Source: Picrophilus oshimae DSM 9789
GTDB lineage: Archaea; Thermoplasmatota; Thermoplasmata; Thermoplasmatales; Thermoplasmataceae
DNA: 64,000 nucleotides
Assembly: GCF_900176435.1 (NCBI RefSeq)
Contig: NZ_FWYE01000002.1
Coordinates: 62,001-126,000, forward strand
Direction of reading: 5' to 3'
In this document: positions 43,511-53,705 of the stretch, piece by piece
Layout: each line of letters begins with the position of its first letter
How positions within the stretch are numbered: the first letter of the stretch is position 1
Translations under genes and position numbers: made by a program
Notes under the pieces: generated by a model
Database searches by the model: none
The model's input: the letters and a program-made list of their open reading frames with translations, nothing else
Told to the model about the DNA's origin: nothing

Positions 43511-44443
43511 ATGTACAGGGTATTAGTAACCGAGAAAATACCATTTACAGATTATTATAAAGATATAGATTTTATTTACAAACCCGAAAACATGGATTCA
43601 CATCAATGGCTAATGGAATCGATAAATGATGCTGATGGAATATTAATAACGCTCTCTGATAGAATAGATAGTGAGATCATTGATGCGGCAAAAAAATTAA
43701 AGGTTATAAGCACGTACAGTGTTGGATATGACCATATAGATGTTAAGTATGCATTAAGCAGGAACATAAAGATAGGATACACACCTGATGTGCTTACGGA
43801 AAGCACCGCGGACTTCATCTTTGGATTAATAATATGCATTGCAAGAAGAATATGCTCCGGATATGAAACAATAATTTCAAATAAATGGGAATACCGCTGG
43901 AAGCCTGATTTTATGCTCGGCCATGATGTTTATGGTAAAACGCTGGGCATACTTGGCCTTGGTAGAATAGGACATGCCGTTATGAGAAGGGCCTCGGGTT
44001 TTGACATGAATGTAATATATTATAATAGAACAGAAAGGGATGTAAATGGCCATGTAGGCCTGAATGAACTCTTTTCAAGATCAGATTTTATTGTAATTAC
44101 ATTACCGTTGAATGATGAAACAAGGAACATTGTTAATAAAGATTTAATATCAAAAATGAAGAAAACCGCTTATATTATAAACGCATCCAGAGGCCACATA
44201 GTAAACGAGGACGATCTTTATAATGCACTGTTAAATAGAGACATAGCCGGTGCAGCACTTGATGTCTTTGATAATGAGCCCGTAAGAGCCGATAACAGAT
44301 TTGTTAAACTTGATAATGTCCTTTTGACGCCCCATATGGCAAGCGCATCATATGAAACCAGAAGGGACATGGCAAACCTTGCATTAAAGAATCTTGAGCT
44401 TGGGCTTCATGGGTTAAACCCTGAAAAATATGTAAATATATAA
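43511..44443 (+). CDS. D-2-hydroxyacid dehydrogenase (glyoxylate/hydroxypyruvate reductase type)
   Basis: 310 aa. NAD(P)-binding LGILGLGRIGHAVMRRA near residue 146; the catalytic Arg in NASRGHIVNEDDL, Glu in DVFDNEPV, and His in TPHMAS complete the active triad. It reduces 2-oxoacids such as glyoxylate, hydroxypyruvate or phosphohydroxypyruvate; substrate not fixed. Lack of an ACT domain argues against a classical 3-phosphoglycerate dehydrogenase. The stop is 2 bases from the end of convergent ilvD. Confidence 0.92.
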   Translation: MYRVLVTEKIPFTDYYKDIDFIYKPENMDSHQWLMESINDADGILITLSDRIDSEIIDAAKKLKVISTYSVGYDHIDVKYALSRNIKIGYTPDVLTESTADFIFGLIICIARRICSGYETIISNKWEYRWKPDFMLGHDVYGKTLGILGLGRIGHAVMRRASGFDMNVIYYNRTERDVNGHVGLNELFSRSDFIVITLPLNDETRNIVNKDLISKMKKTAYIINASRGHIVNEDDLYNALLNRDIAGAALDVFDNEPVRADNRFVKLDNVLLTPHMASASYETRRDMANLALKNLELGLHGLNPEKYVNI

Positions 44444-44445
44444 AT

Positions 44446-46104
44446 TTATTCCAGAACCGCCCCCCTTGAGGCACTGCCGACGAGTTTTGCGTACTGGCTT
44501 AAATAACCGGTACTGTATTTTGGCTCGGGCGGCCTCCATGATTCCCTTCTTCTTTTAAATTCATCATCGCTTACACTGGCCTTTAATAGACCGTTTTCGC
44601 CATCTATTGTTATTACATCACCGTCCTTAAGCAGGGCTATCTCACCACCAACAAATGCCTCGGGTGCAACGTGGCCGATCATGATCCCGCGTGTTGCCCC
44701 GGAAAAGCGTCCATCAGTGATCAGTGCAACGTCCCTGTCAAAGCCCTTGCCGACAACTGCGGCTGTTACAGCAAGCATCTCACGCATACCGGGACCGCCC
44801 TTTGGACCCTCGTACCTTATTACTATAACATCGCCGCGCTCTATCTTATTATCCATAAGTGCCCTAAAAGCAGCCTCCTCACCGTCAAAAACCTTTGCAG
44901 GCCCTGTGTGTTTCATGACGCTTGATGCAGATGCCTTGAAGACCGAGCCTTCCCTTGCTATATTTCCCCTTAATATCTTTATCCCACCGGTTCTCATCTT
45001 TGGTCTTTCTATATCATAAACAATGTCCTGATTTATATTCAAAATTTTTATTTCGTTTAGATTTTCCCTTAATGTTTTTCCTGTTACAGTTAAAACATCA
45101 CCGTGGAGAAATCCCTTATCAAGAAGCTTCTTCATTACAACAGGGACGCCACCGATTTCATTTAACTCGGCCATTGTGTATGGACCGCCGGGCTTCATGT
45201 TTACTATCTCAGGAACCTTATTGCCTATTCTATCAAAATCGTCAAGTTTTATGTTTACATGGGCCTCATGGGCTATTGCCAGAAGGTGCAAAACAACGTT
45301 TGTTGATCCACCAGAGGCCATTAAAAGTGTTATTGCATTTTCAAAGGCTTCGTACGTCATCACGTCCCTGGGCTTTATATCATTTTCAACCAGTGTTTTT
45401 ATTGCAGCACCAGTTTCAAAGGCGAATTTTGTCTTGCCCGAGTCAACTGCCGGCGGTGATGCGCTTCCTGTTAACGCCATTCCAAGACCCTCGCTCATAA
45501 ACGCCATTGTATTTGCGGTGTAAAGACCGCCACAGGCACCTGCTGTTGGAACTGCAGAATTCTCCATTATTTTTAATTCCTCCACGGTCATCCTGCCTGC
45601 CTGATAGCTTCCAACGGCCTCATATACATCACCAACAGCTATCTTTTTACCCATATAATATCCCGGGAGTGTTGAGCCACCATACATAACTATGGACGGA
45701 ACATTTATCCTGGCAGCACCCATTAGCATGCCAGGCGTTGTTTTATCGCATCCGGATATTCCAACAAAGGCATCAAATCCATGACCCTTTATTGTCAGTT
45801 CAACAGTGTTGGCTATTACCTCCCTGCTCGGTAATGAATAGCGCATGCCCTCATTTCCCATGGCCATGCCATCTATAACAAGTGGCGTTGCAAACAGCCT
45901 TGGTGTCATGCCAGAGTGACTAACGCCCTCCGCGGCCTTGTTTCCAAGAGACAGGGCATGTATATTACATGGTCCTGATTCACTCCATGCAACACCGACG
46001 CCAACGAGTCCATTTGATATATCTTTGTCAGTTAATCCCATGGCCTTTAGGAATGATCTGTTTGGGGACTTTTCTATACCGCCGTAGAATTCCTTGGATC
46101 CCAT
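44446..46104 (-). CDS. ilvD: dihydroxy-acid dehydratase
   Basis: 552 aa. [21 protein letters not shown] (cluster ligand Cys) and [14 protein letters not shown] supply the Fe-S site; [13 protein letters not shown] and [15 protein letters not shown] complete the family pattern. Cys in GPCNIHAL is a further ligand. It dehydrates dihydroxy acids in valine, isoleucine and leucine synthesis. In Thermoplasmatales relatives of this enzyme can also act on gluconate or other sugar acids, so a dual role with the Entner-Doudoroff pathway is possible. Very secure family. Confidence 0.97.
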   Translation of the reverse strand: MGSKEFYGGIEKSPNRSFLKAMGLTDKDISNGLVGVGVAWSESGPCNIHALSLGNKAAEGVSHSGMTPRLFATPLVIDGMAMGNEGMRYSLPSREVIANTVELTIKGHGFDAFVGISGCDKTTPGMLMGAARINVPSIVMYGGSTLPGYYMGKKIAVGDVYEAVGSYQAGRMTVEELKIMENSAVPTAGACGGLYTANTMAFMSEGLGMALTGSASPPAVDSGKTKFAFETGAAIKTLVENDIKPRDVMTYEAFENAITLLMASGGSTNVVLHLLAIAHEAHVNIKLDDFDRIGNKVPEIVNMKPGGPYTMAELNEIGGVPVVMKKLLDKGFLHGDVLTVTGKTLRENLNEIKILNINQDIVYDIERPKMRTGGIKILRGNIAREGSVFKASASSVMKHTGPAKVFDGEEAAFRALMDNKIERGDVIVIRYEGPKGGPGMREMLAVTAAVVGKGFDRDVALITDGRFSGATRGIMIGHVAPEAFVGGEIALLKDGDVITIDGENGLLKASVSDDEFKRRRESWRPPEPKYSTGYLSQYAKLVGSASRGAVLE

Positions 46105-46215
46105 AGATTGATAAACACTAGCGTTTATTAAAAATTATTGTTTTGATAAAATCGCAGTTTAAAAAACAATATATAATGAATGAAATATTTAAATATGCAT
46201 AGACATTATCATGCC

Positions 46216-47493
46216 ATGTCATACAGTATTAAGGTTTTGAGCTCCTACAGGAAGAGATTGATTAGATTAACGCCAATGCTATTCTTTCTTTACGTTGTAA
46301 ACTTCCTTGACCGCGTTAATCTATCCTATGCAATAGATGCCGGCATGTTTCAGGATATAGGCGCACCTGCAAATCTTGCATCATTGATAGCTGGCATAGC
46401 CTCTGCAATGTTCTTTGTGGCATATGCAATACCGCAGGTTTTTACAAATTTAAAGATAAACACAATTGGCATAAGAAAGATCTTTGCACTTGCATTTGGC
46501 CTCTGGGGCATAATAACGATACTAACTGGCTTTGTAACGGATGTTCCTGAGATGTATGCACTAAGATTCTTCCTTGGACTTGCCGAGGCACCATTCTACG
46601 CTGGAACGATGTTCTTTCTTGGCATATGGTTTTCAAAGGAGGAGCGCGGCCTCGCAAACGGATTCTTCAATGCGGCAATACCGGTTGCCGGCATATTTGG
46701 CGGCCTGATAGCAGGCTCTGTCTTCACCGTTTATCATGATTATCCTGGATGGAGGTATCTATTTATAATAGAAGGTATACTTGCATTGATATCAATACCA
46801 TTATTATACGTTGTTCTATCTGATTTTCCAGATGATGCAAAATGGCTCTCAAAATCTGAAAAGGAGGAGCTCGACAGTTCAATATTAAACGAGGAAAAAA
46901 ACAAGCCAACAAAGGTTTCATGGAGGGCTGCACTCAGGGACCACGATGTAATATTATATGTTTTAATATACTTCTTTGGCGTCACCGCACTTTATGGTTA
47001 CACGATCTGGCTGCCATCAATAATAAGCTCGTTTTCACATGTTTCAGCGGCAGAATCAAGCTTTTTGTCAGATATACCATACATAGTTGCTGCAATTGCA
47101 TTAATATTTATACTCAGATATTCTGACAGATCCGGAAACAGAAAGATCCTGACATTTTACATATTTTTCATAGCATTTGCAGGCCTTGCCCTAAGCGCTT
47201 TCACAGAGAGTATACCAGACCTTTCATTTGTACTGTTCACGATCTCGGCGATAGGCATATTCACATTCTTGCCGGTATTCTGGACCATGCCGCAGGAGGC
47301 GCTGACCCGCGAGGGGGCATCTGCCGCAATAGGCCTGATAAATGCCCTTGGAAACCTTGGAGGTGTTGCCGGCCCAATAATCGTTGGGGGTCTTGAATCA
47401 CTGACACATTCCTTTGTTTCCGGCGTTTACTCAATGGCAGCCTTTGCTTTAATAGCCGGATTAATCACATTACTGATTAAAAAGGCAAGATAA
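46216..47493 (+). CDS. MFS transporter, anion:cation symporter (ACS)-like
   Basis: 425 aa from ATG 46216 ([15 protein letters not shown]); an upstream ATG at 46180 would cover the box ATTTAAATA (46185-46193) that lies 23-31 bases before 46216. Twelve membrane helices are visible. [11 protein letters not shown] in the first helix is typical of the ACS group, and [14 protein letters not shown] matches the helix 4 motif. ACS members carry organic anions such as sugar acids. Substrate unknown. Divergent from ilvD across a short gap. Confidence 0.92.
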   Translation: MSYSIKVLSSYRKRLIRLTPMLFFLYVVNFLDRVNLSYAIDAGMFQDIGAPANLASLIAGIASAMFFVAYAIPQVFTNLKINTIGIRKIFALAFGLWGIITILTGFVTDVPEMYALRFFLGLAEAPFYAGTMFFLGIWFSKEERGLANGFFNAAIPVAGIFGGLIAGSVFTVYHDYPGWRYLFIIEGILALISIPLLYVVLSDFPDDAKWLSKSEKEELDSSILNEEKNKPTKVSWRAALRDHDVILYVLIYFFGVTALYGYTIWLPSIISSFSHVSAAESSFLSDIPYIVAAIALIFILRYSDRSGNRKILTFYIFFIAFAGLALSAFTESIPDLSFVLFTISAIGIFTFLPVFWTMPQEALTREGASAAIGLINALGNLGGVAGPIIVGGLESLTHSFVSGVYSMAAFALIAGLITLLIKKAR

Positions 47494-47557
47494 ATAAACT
47501 TTATTTTTAATAAATAGATTTCAGTAAATTCATATATGATGTTGCAATAGAAGGTAA

Positions 47558-48727
47558 ATGCCGGTATATATTATAGGTGCAGGCCCTGGAAACGAGGATC
47601 TTTACACCATTGGCTCGATTAGAATTATAGAAATGGCAGATGTAATAATATATGACCATTTGGTAAATCCAGGCATTTTGAGATTTGCAAGAAGGGATTG
47701 CATATTAGTCTATGCCGGTAAAAAACCTTATTCAGAGAAAGTACCTCAGGAAGAGATAAATAAAATGATTTTTGAATACTCAAAAATCTATGAAAATGTT
47801 GTTAGATTAAAGGGTGGCGATCCATTTATATTTGGCCGTGGCGGCGAGGAGGTATCCTTTTTAATAAAAAACAATGTTGACTTTGTTATAATGCCAGGGA
47901 TTTCATCATCAATATCCGTTCCAGAGATGGATTACGTACCATTAACATATAGAGGTTTAAACTCTGGATTGATAATAACCACGGGCCATAATGTAGATAA
48001 TATGATCCAGAATTTTGATTTAAAAAAACTTTCACTGGTAATAATGATGGGCACACATAACGTCGAAGAGATACTTGATAAATTATCCATGGTTTATGAC
48101 ATGAATACAAACGTTTCAATAATAGAAAATGGCACATACGATTTTTCAAATGTTTATCATGGAAGCATAAAAAGCATTGATTTTAATTACAATGGTAATC
48201 CTGGAATAATAGTCATAGGCGATGCTGCAAGGCCGCTTTATAAAAGAAGGAGATCTGAAAATACTGTTATACTTCATTGCATGGATTATTACGATCTTTA
48301 CCCTGGATTTGTCAAGATAAGGCTTGGATACCCTGTTTTATCCTCATTTAGTGACAGCCTGTTCATAGGTGCCGAGTACGTTGAATCTTTCTTTAGACTT
48401 TTAAATGAGAAAAAAATTGATATAAGGAATATAATAAATATAGATTCAGATGAATATGGAAAGAAACTTTTAATGAGGCATGGAATCTTTAAATTTTCCA
48501 GTGCAAGAAAAAATTTTGCGGACATTATAGAAATAAAGGGCACTGGTTTAAATGAATATTATATAGATTACATAAAAAAGGCTCAAAGAATAGTCTTCCT
48601 TGATAAATCATACATGTTTTACAATGATTTACATGAAATAATAAAAGGTAAAAAGATACTTGCCACTGGAGAGGCGCATTCACATATAATTGATTCAAAT
48701 AAAATGGAGTTTGGTGATGATCTTTGA
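47558..48727 (+). CDS. cobA: uroporphyrinogen-III C-methyltransferase fused to uroporphyrinogen-III synthase-like domain
   Basis: 389 aa. Residues 1 to about 230 are SUMT: YIIGAGPGNEDLYTIGSIR, VVRLKGGDPFIFGRGGEEV and PGISSSISVPE, forming precorrin-2 with SAM. Residues about 235-389 match the weak pattern of HemD (LGYPVLSSFSDSLFIGAEYVES, ending in KKILATGEAHSH), which makes the uroporphyrinogen III substrate, so two successive steps may be on one chain. HemD is divergent by nature, so this half is an inference. First gene of the corrinoid operon; its stop overlaps the next gene. Confidence 0.88.
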   Translation: MPVYIIGAGPGNEDLYTIGSIRIIEMADVIIYDHLVNPGILRFARRDCILVYAGKKPYSEKVPQEEINKMIFEYSKIYENVVRLKGGDPFIFGRGGEEVSFLIKNNVDFVIMPGISSSISVPEMDYVPLTYRGLNSGLIITTGHNVDNMIQNFDLKKLSLVIMMGTHNVEEILDKLSMVYDMNTNVSIIENGTYDFSNVYHGSIKSIDFNYNGNPGIIVIGDAARPLYKRRRSENTVILHCMDYYDLYPGFVKIRLGYPVLSSFSDSLFIGAEYVESFFRLLNEKKIDIRNIINIDSDEYGKKLLMRHGIFKFSSARKNFADIIEIKGTGLNEYYIDYIKKAQRIVFLDKSYMFYNDLHEIIKGKKILATGEAHSHIIDSNKMEFGDDL

Positions 48728-49884
48728 TAAATGTAATAGGTATAAATCCATGCAGGAAGCTAAGCAGGAGGGCATTTGAAATAATAGAGAGCTCTGATTT
48801 AATAATATCCGGTGAGAGGAATTCACACATTATAAATAAAAAGATTGATTTTTACATAAAAGATTTAAAAAGCACGGTTGAATTTATAGATAAAAATATA
48901 AACAAAAATATATGCATTATAGCCTCGGGAGACCCTTTATTTTTTGGTATTGGTGCATCTCTTTCATCCAGATACAAAATGAATATTTTAACTGAAACAA
49001 GCTCTATCGCCATTGCAATGTCCAGGATAAATGAGGATTACCATGATGCAGTTTTTATTTCACTTCATGGCAGGAGCATCAATGGTCTGGCACAGAGAAT
49101 AGAGAAGAACAGGAAGATTATTATATTAACAGATGATGAGAACAATCCTTCAAGGATAGCAAAGTATCTTATGGAATTCAATCTAAACTATGAAATGTAC
49201 GTCTTTGAGAACCTCTGCTATGACAATGAAAAAATATATAAATTGAATCCTGAAGAGGCCTCAAAAATGAGCTTTTCCAGGCTTAACATTGTTTATTTAA
49301 AATCGAATAAGGATAACTACATTTATCCTGATGATGATGACCTTTATAAAATCAATTCAAATATTACAAAATCAGAGATAAGGGATATAACATTGAGATT
49401 ATTAAATATAAAAGATAACGATGTTTTCTGGGACATAGGTGCCGGCTCTGGATTTATATCAATAAGCGCCTCAAAGGCTGCACCGGGATCATTAATCTAT
49501 TCCATAGAAAAGAATAAAAATGCACTGAGAAATATATATCTAAATTCAAGGAGATTCCATTCCGATATAAATATTATAGATGGTGAGGCGCCATACTGCC
49601 TTGATGATCTGCCTGATCCGGATGCAGTATTCATAGGCGGCAGCTCAGGTTTAATCGACGATATTATAGAATATTCATATAAAAGGTTAAGGCCTGGAGG
49701 CAGGCTTGTTCTTAACATAGCAACGCTGAACAGCCTTGCCAGGGCAGTGAACAAAATGGAAAAACTATTTTCAAACTTTTCATTTGAGGAGGTATCTGTT
49801 TTTAAATCTTCAAGGATATTAAGCACCTTTAGATTTGAGCCTGTTAATCCGGTGTTTATACTTCACGGTGAGAAAGATGCTTAA
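48724..49884 (+). CDS. CbiE-CbiT fusion, precorrin-6Y/cobalt-precorrin C5,C15-methyltransferase (decarboxylating)
   Basis: 386 aa. The N-terminal half (residues 1-185) is CbiE-like, a tetrapyrrole methylase (NVIGINPCRKLSRRA, IIASGDPLFFGIG). The C-terminal half (about 215-386) is a CbiT-like Rossmann methyltransferase (VFWDIGAGSGFISISASK, FIGGSSGLIDDIIEY). Both halves together are called CobL. It methylates C5 and C15 and removes the C12 acetate carboxyl of the corrin ring. Start is TTG 48724, overlapping the upstream stop; no ATG in this frame lies near. Confidence 0.9.
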   Translation: MINVIGINPCRKLSRRAFEIIESSDLIISGERNSHIINKKIDFYIKDLKSTVEFIDKNINKNICIIASGDPLFFGIGASLSSRYKMNILTETSSIAIAMSRINEDYHDAVFISLHGRSINGLAQRIEKNRKIIILTDDENNPSRIAKYLMEFNLNYEMYVFENLCYDNEKIYKLNPEEASKMSFSRLNIVYLKSNKDNYIYPDDDDLYKINSNITKSEIRDITLRLLNIKDNDVFWDIGAGSGFISISASKAAPGSLIYSIEKNKNALRNIYLNSRRFHSDINIIDGEAPYCLDDLPDPDAVFIGGSSGLIDDIIEYSYKRLRPGGRLVLNIATLNSLARAVNKMEKLFSNFSFEEVSVFKSSRILSTFRFEPVNPVFILHGEKDA

Positions 49885-50503
49885 GGTTGTTGGTCTTGGG
49901 CCAGGTGATCCTGATCTATTAACCATAAAGGGATACAAAGCGATCATGTCCGCGGATTATATAATATACCCTGAAAGCTCATTGAATATTGCATATAATA
50001 TAATAAAAAAACTTGGACCGCCTGGAAGGATAATACCTATGAGGCTTGAAATGAACGGGCAGGACATTAATAACAACATTGAATTAATAAAAAGATTATC
50101 AGAAAGGAATACAGTTTATGCTGTCGAGGGTGATCCAATGCTTTACAGCACATTCAAGGAGCTTTATAATATAAACATAAATTATGAGATTATTCCAGGA
50201 ATAAGCTCGATAAACGCCGCAGCCGCGTCATTAAAACTATTTCTTGGAACTGGAAGCGATATAATAAATATAATACCGGGAATAAATGATTATAAAAAAT
50301 TAAAGGGTTTAATTGATAATTCAGACACATCGATTATATTAAAACCAAGAATGTGCCTTGAGGCCCTTAAAAATCTGCTGGCCTCCGGGAATTACAATTA
50401 TTATATAATTGAGAACATATCATCTGAAAATGAGAGGATTCTTAAAAGTATAGATGATATAGATAAGTACATGACTGTGGTGGTGATAAAACGATACATA
50501 TAA
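49877..50503 (+). CDS. cbiL: precorrin-2/cobalt-factor II C20-methyltransferase
   Basis: 208 aa from ATG 49877 (MLKVVGLGPGDPDLLTIKGYKA). A longer reading to 49835 would lie inside the upstream gene and adds nothing conserved. EGDPMLYSTFKEL and PGISSINAAAAS match the SAM and substrate sites of the tetrapyrrole methylases; the fold position and small size fit CbiL. It adds the C20 methyl group. Overlaps the upstream gene by 8 bases. The stop lies just before the next methylase, whose start is unclear. Confidence 0.88.
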   Translation: MLKVVGLGPGDPDLLTIKGYKAIMSADYIIYPESSLNIAYNIIKKLGPPGRIIPMRLEMNGQDINNNIELIKRLSERNTVYAVEGDPMLYSTFKELYNININYEIIPGISSINAAAASLKLFLGTGSDIINIIPGINDYKKLKGLIDNSDTSIILKPRMCLEALKNLLASGNYNYYIIENISSENERILKSIDDIDKYMTVVVIKRYI

Positions 50504-51249
50504 TAGGTGCCGGTCCAGGTTCCATGGAATTATTAACATTAAAGGCATATGAATTGATTAAAAACACGGATGTGATGATCTATGCTGATTCTCTTGTTAG
50601 CAATGATATAGAGGGCCTGGTAAAGAAATCGTGCATAGTATATAAATCATCCAGAATGACGTTAAACGAGGTATTAAATGTTATTCAAAGGCATTATAAT
50701 GATGGTCTTGACATATGCAGGGTTCACAGTGGTGATCCATCGATATACGGTGCAATAGACGAGCAGATAAAATACTTCAATGAGCATTCCATGGAATACG
50801 AGATCATACCAGGTGTAAGCTCTGTATTCGCCGCTGCCAGCAGAATAGGTGAATTAACAAGACCTGGATTAAGCCAGTCATTGATAATCACCAGGGTTCC
50901 TGTTAGAACCGATTACATAGAAAACGAGGATTTAAGCGAACTCGCAAGGCATAAGAGCACAATGGCAATACTTTTAAGCGCCGCAAGGGCCAGGGAGGTA
51001 ACGGAGAAGCTTATTAATGCAGGATTCTCAGAAAATGATAGATTAATAATAGCTTATAAAATATCCTGGCCTGATGAAATGATTATAGAAACAACGGTAA
51101 AGGACCTTGAAGGTGATCTTTTTAAGAATAGAATATCAAGGCAGGCCATAATCTTTGCCGGTGGTGTTATATCATTTCATGGTGGAAAATCATCAAACCT
51201 TTATAATGAAAACTTTAAACATATGTTCAGGGCCGGCAAAAAATCTTAA
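50494..51249 (+). CDS. cbiF: precorrin-4/cobalt-precorrin-4 C11-methyltransferase, non-canonical start
   Basis: The CbiF fold is complete only if translation begins before the first ATG (50524): the codons ahead of it, from about 50491, read [11 protein letters not shown], the first strand and SAM loop. In that frame the codons back to the stop TAA 50464-50466 contain no ATG, GTG or TTG, so a non-canonical start is needed, perhaps ATA 50494 or ACG 50491. Downstream features [26 protein letters not shown] and [14 protein letters not shown] fit CbiF. It adds the C11 methyl group in the corrinoid pathway. Starting at ATG 50524 (241 aa) would lose the SAM loop. Given boundary 50494 is a best guess. 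Confidence 0.85.
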   Translation: MHIIGAGPGSMELLTLKAYELIKNTDVMIYADSLVSNDIEGLVKKSCIVYKSSRMTLNEVLNVIQRHYNDGLDICRVHSGDPSIYGAIDEQIKYFNEHSMEYEIIPGVSSVFAAASRIGELTRPGLSQSLIITRVPVRTDYIENEDLSELARHKSTMAILLSAARAREVTEKLINAGFSENDRLIIAYKISWPDEMIIETTVKDLEGDLFKNRISRQAIIFAGGVISFHGGKSSNLYNENFKHMFRAGKKS

Positions 51250-51273
51250 TAATCGTTGTGCATATTTTTAAAC

Positions 51274-52419
51274 ATGTCCAGAAGGCTTTTAATGCATGTT
51301 GGCCCGGTAACGATAGATAATGATGTTCTATCGGCCGGGCTGGTAAACAACGCCGGCTTTGCATCTCCTGAATTTGTTGAGGCCATGAAGTACGCGCTCA
51401 ATGGCTTTTTATACACTGTTAAATCAGGGAACTACATGCCATTCATATTACCAGGATCTGGAACACTTGCAATGGAATCAATGACATCATTTCTTAAACC
51501 AAATGACAGTGTTTTAATAATAAGCAATGGCGTCTTTGGTGACCGCTGGAAAAACATCTTTTCCAGGTATAATTTAAATATAGATTATTTAAAGGCTCCA
51601 CCTGGAAGGGCCGTTTCATTGAATGAAATAGAGAATATAAAAAAGCATTATAGAATGGCCGTTATGACACATGTTGAAACAAGCACCGGTGTAAGATTTG
51701 ATGTTAAGTCCGCGGCAGGGATTCTTAGAAACATCTCTGATATAATAGTTGCAGATGGCGTCGCAAGCATATCCGGTGAAAACATGGAGGCTGATAAATG
51801 GGATGTAGATGTCGTTTTTACCGCAAGCCAGAAGGCCCTTGGTGCACCGCCAGGTGCGGCCCTGCTTGCCATCTCACCGGAGGCTGTCTCCGAGCTTAAT
51901 GATGTATCATTATCCGGATTTTACAACAATTTATATGCCTGGAAGGACATCATGACATCGATACTTGATAATAAATCGGCATATTATACGACACCACCTG
52001 TTCATATAGTATTTTCACTGGCCAGGGCATTCGAGCTGATAAAAAAGGAGGGCATAGATGAAAGAATTAAAAGGCATTATATCGTTGCCGAATCGATAAG
52101 ATCCGGTATAGATGGTCTTGGCCTTGAGATAGTTGCTGGTGATGATTATAAGAGCAATACGGTCACTGCAGTGATGATAGATAATCCATCAGAATTTATA
52201 TCTGGTTTATACTCAAAAAACATAGAGATAGCCTCTGGCGTTGTTCCTGAGCTAAAGGACAGGTATGTCAGGATAGGCCACATGGGCTGGCTTAACATAA
52301 ATGATGCGGCAGCAACTGTTTCTGCCATGGAAAGGGTTCTCCATGAAATGAAATATAATATATCACCAGGCCAGGGTCTAAAAAGAATGCAGGAATTCCT
52401 CTTTAATAACAATTATTAA
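51274..52419 (+). CDS. class V aminotransferase (alanine/serine-glyoxylate type)
   Basis: 381 aa from ATG 51274 (MSRRLLMHVGPVTIDNDVL). The PLP Lys lies in VFTASQKALGAPPG (about residue 190); MHVGPV at the N-terminus and MTHVETSTGV are family marks. Members exchange amino groups between alanine, serine or glycine and glyoxylate or pyruvate. It follows the corrinoid genes by 24 bases but has no known link to them. The MCIFLN extension upstream is not needed. Confidence 0.93.
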   Translation: MSRRLLMHVGPVTIDNDVLSAGLVNNAGFASPEFVEAMKYALNGFLYTVKSGNYMPFILPGSGTLAMESMTSFLKPNDSVLIISNGVFGDRWKNIFSRYNLNIDYLKAPPGRAVSLNEIENIKKHYRMAVMTHVETSTGVRFDVKSAAGILRNISDIIVADGVASISGENMEADKWDVDVVFTASQKALGAPPGAALLAISPEAVSELNDVSLSGFYNNLYAWKDIMTSILDNKSAYYTTPPVHIVFSLARAFELIKKEGIDERIKRHYIVAESIRSGIDGLGLEIVAGDDYKSNTVTAVMIDNPSEFISGLYSKNIEIASGVVPELKDRYVRIGHMGWLNINDAAATVSAMERVLHEMKYNISPGQGLKRMQEFLFNNNY

Positions 52420-52422
52420 AAT

Positions 52423-52674
52423 TTATAAAAATCTGTGCCTTTTCTTTTCCGTGGCATCGTCATTGTTTTCTGTATTGTCATCGCCCCTTGGCTCGTAAAA
52501 ATCTATCTTACCGCAAACATTGCAGCGATAAAGTGAGAACGTCTGTGTCGTCTCGGCAAGATCATTCCAGCCTCCAAGGAACATGCCGCCAAGGCCTGTG
52601 TAGCCACCGACCCTGAAGTTCATGTCGCCAACGTATTCCATCTCGCCATTGCAGTTTTGATTGGAGCACTTCAT
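52423..52674 (-). CDS. small zinc-ribbon protein, 83 aa
   Basis: MKCSNQNCNGEMEYVGDM (CX4C) and YRCNVCGKIDFY (CxxC) form a split zinc ribbon. Between them is a Gly-rich stretch, and the C-terminus is a charged, probably disordered tail (RGDDNTENNDDATEKKRH). No further domain. Possibly nucleic-acid or protein binding. Its 3' end is 3 bases from the stop of the convergent aminotransferase gene. Confidence 0.8.
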   Translation of the reverse strand: MKCSNQNCNGEMEYVGDMNFRVGGYTGLGGMFLGGWNDLAETTQTFSLYRCNVCGKIDFYEPRGDDNTENNDDATEKKRHRFL

Positions 52675-52736
52675 ATTTGTTTATTTACAAATACTATATA
52701 AAATATTGTATAATTTATTTGATTAAATAAAAAATA

Positions 52737-53633
52737 TCATATAATATTATTTCTTCTTAGAGCGACCGTTCTATCATGTGCAATCTTTAATATCTCTGGA
52801 TAATGATCTTTGCCCAGATTCCTTATAAAATTTATGCTTGATTCCAGGGATATCCTGTTTCCAGGACTTACAATTGTTCTACTGTTTATCATATATCCAA
52901 GAGGCATGTTATTATAATATACATATCCATTTTTTATGCTTCCAGTTAACAGGGACTTTGCAACGCCTATTGATGGTTTGTTCATTAGAACACCGGCATA
53001 TGTTGCAAGGCCGCACCTCCTTGGATGAAGAAGGCCGTTTGCATCTATTATCATTGTGCCATCGAAATTTTTTGCCAGCTCTTTTATGTACGGGAACTCC
53101 CTGTATGCAAGGTATCCTGGTATGTATGGAAACCTCGTTTCCTTAATAAAGGTTTTAAAATCGTATTCATTATTTTCAAATGAAACCATTACTGAATAAC
53201 CTATTTCATCTTTATATGAAACGTCAATTGCGCATATTTTATCTTCATTATAATCATCGCTGTAAACTGCGAGCCCTGCTATTTTCTCCTGCTCTTCCTG
53301 CAGTCTTTTTAATGGGTAACTGCTGTCAAAATTATTAAAACGGTACCTTTTTAAATCAATTCTTCCATTGTTTATTTCTATTCCATCATTTCTTAACCGC
53401 CTTATCTTTTCATCGATGCCCAGCGAGTAACCGCCGAGTGATCCATCAGACATTATGACCTTATAGCATGGTATGTTCTCTGTATCATTATTCCTTGAGA
53501 GCATGTAACCGCATGCCCTTGCAGCCTTTACATCGCCAAGGGCAACCGCAAGATCCCCATATGTTGTGACCATGCCCTCGGGTATCTGTCCTAAAAGGGA
53601 GTAAAGATATGAGTATAAATCAATGGACTGCAT
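52737..53633 (-). CDS. AGT (O6-alkylguanine transferase)-endonuclease V fusion protein
   Basis: 298 aa. Residues 1 to about 95 form the AGT DNA-binding/active-site domain: PEGMVTTYGDLA and the acceptor region NIPCYKVIMSDGSLGGYS, with PCYK where PCHR is usual. Residues about 105-298 are endonuclease V: CAIDVSYKDE (Asp), PYIPGYLAYREFP, IIDANGLLHPRRCGLA and IGVAKSLLTG. The combined protein repairs O6-alkylguanine and cuts at deaminated bases. Such a fusion is known from Ferroplasma, to my knowledge with both activities shown. Both domains appear intact. Confidence 0.94.
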   Translation of the reverse strand: MQSIDLYSYLYSLLGQIPEGMVTTYGDLAVALGDVKAARACGYMLSRNNDTENIPCYKVIMSDGSLGGYSLGIDEKIRRLRNDGIEINNGRIDLKRYRFNNFDSSYPLKRLQEEQEKIAGLAVYSDDYNEDKICAIDVSYKDEIGYSVMVSFENNEYDFKTFIKETRFPYIPGYLAYREFPYIKELAKNFDGTMIIDANGLLHPRRCGLATYAGVLMNKPSIGVAKSLLTGSIKNGYVYYNNMPLGYMINSRTIVSPGNRISLESSINFIRNLGKDHYPEILKIAHDRTVALRRNNII

Positions 53634-53705
53634 TTTTATTAATTATTAGTTATCTTAAAAGTTTATCGATAAAATATAAATTTAATAATTCAATACAAGC
53701 ATACA

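Noticed and set aside
44681-45523. Plus-strand ORFs of 112, 181 and 115 codons
   Set aside because: All lie antisense to ilvD, whose motifs are intact. They are composition shadows.
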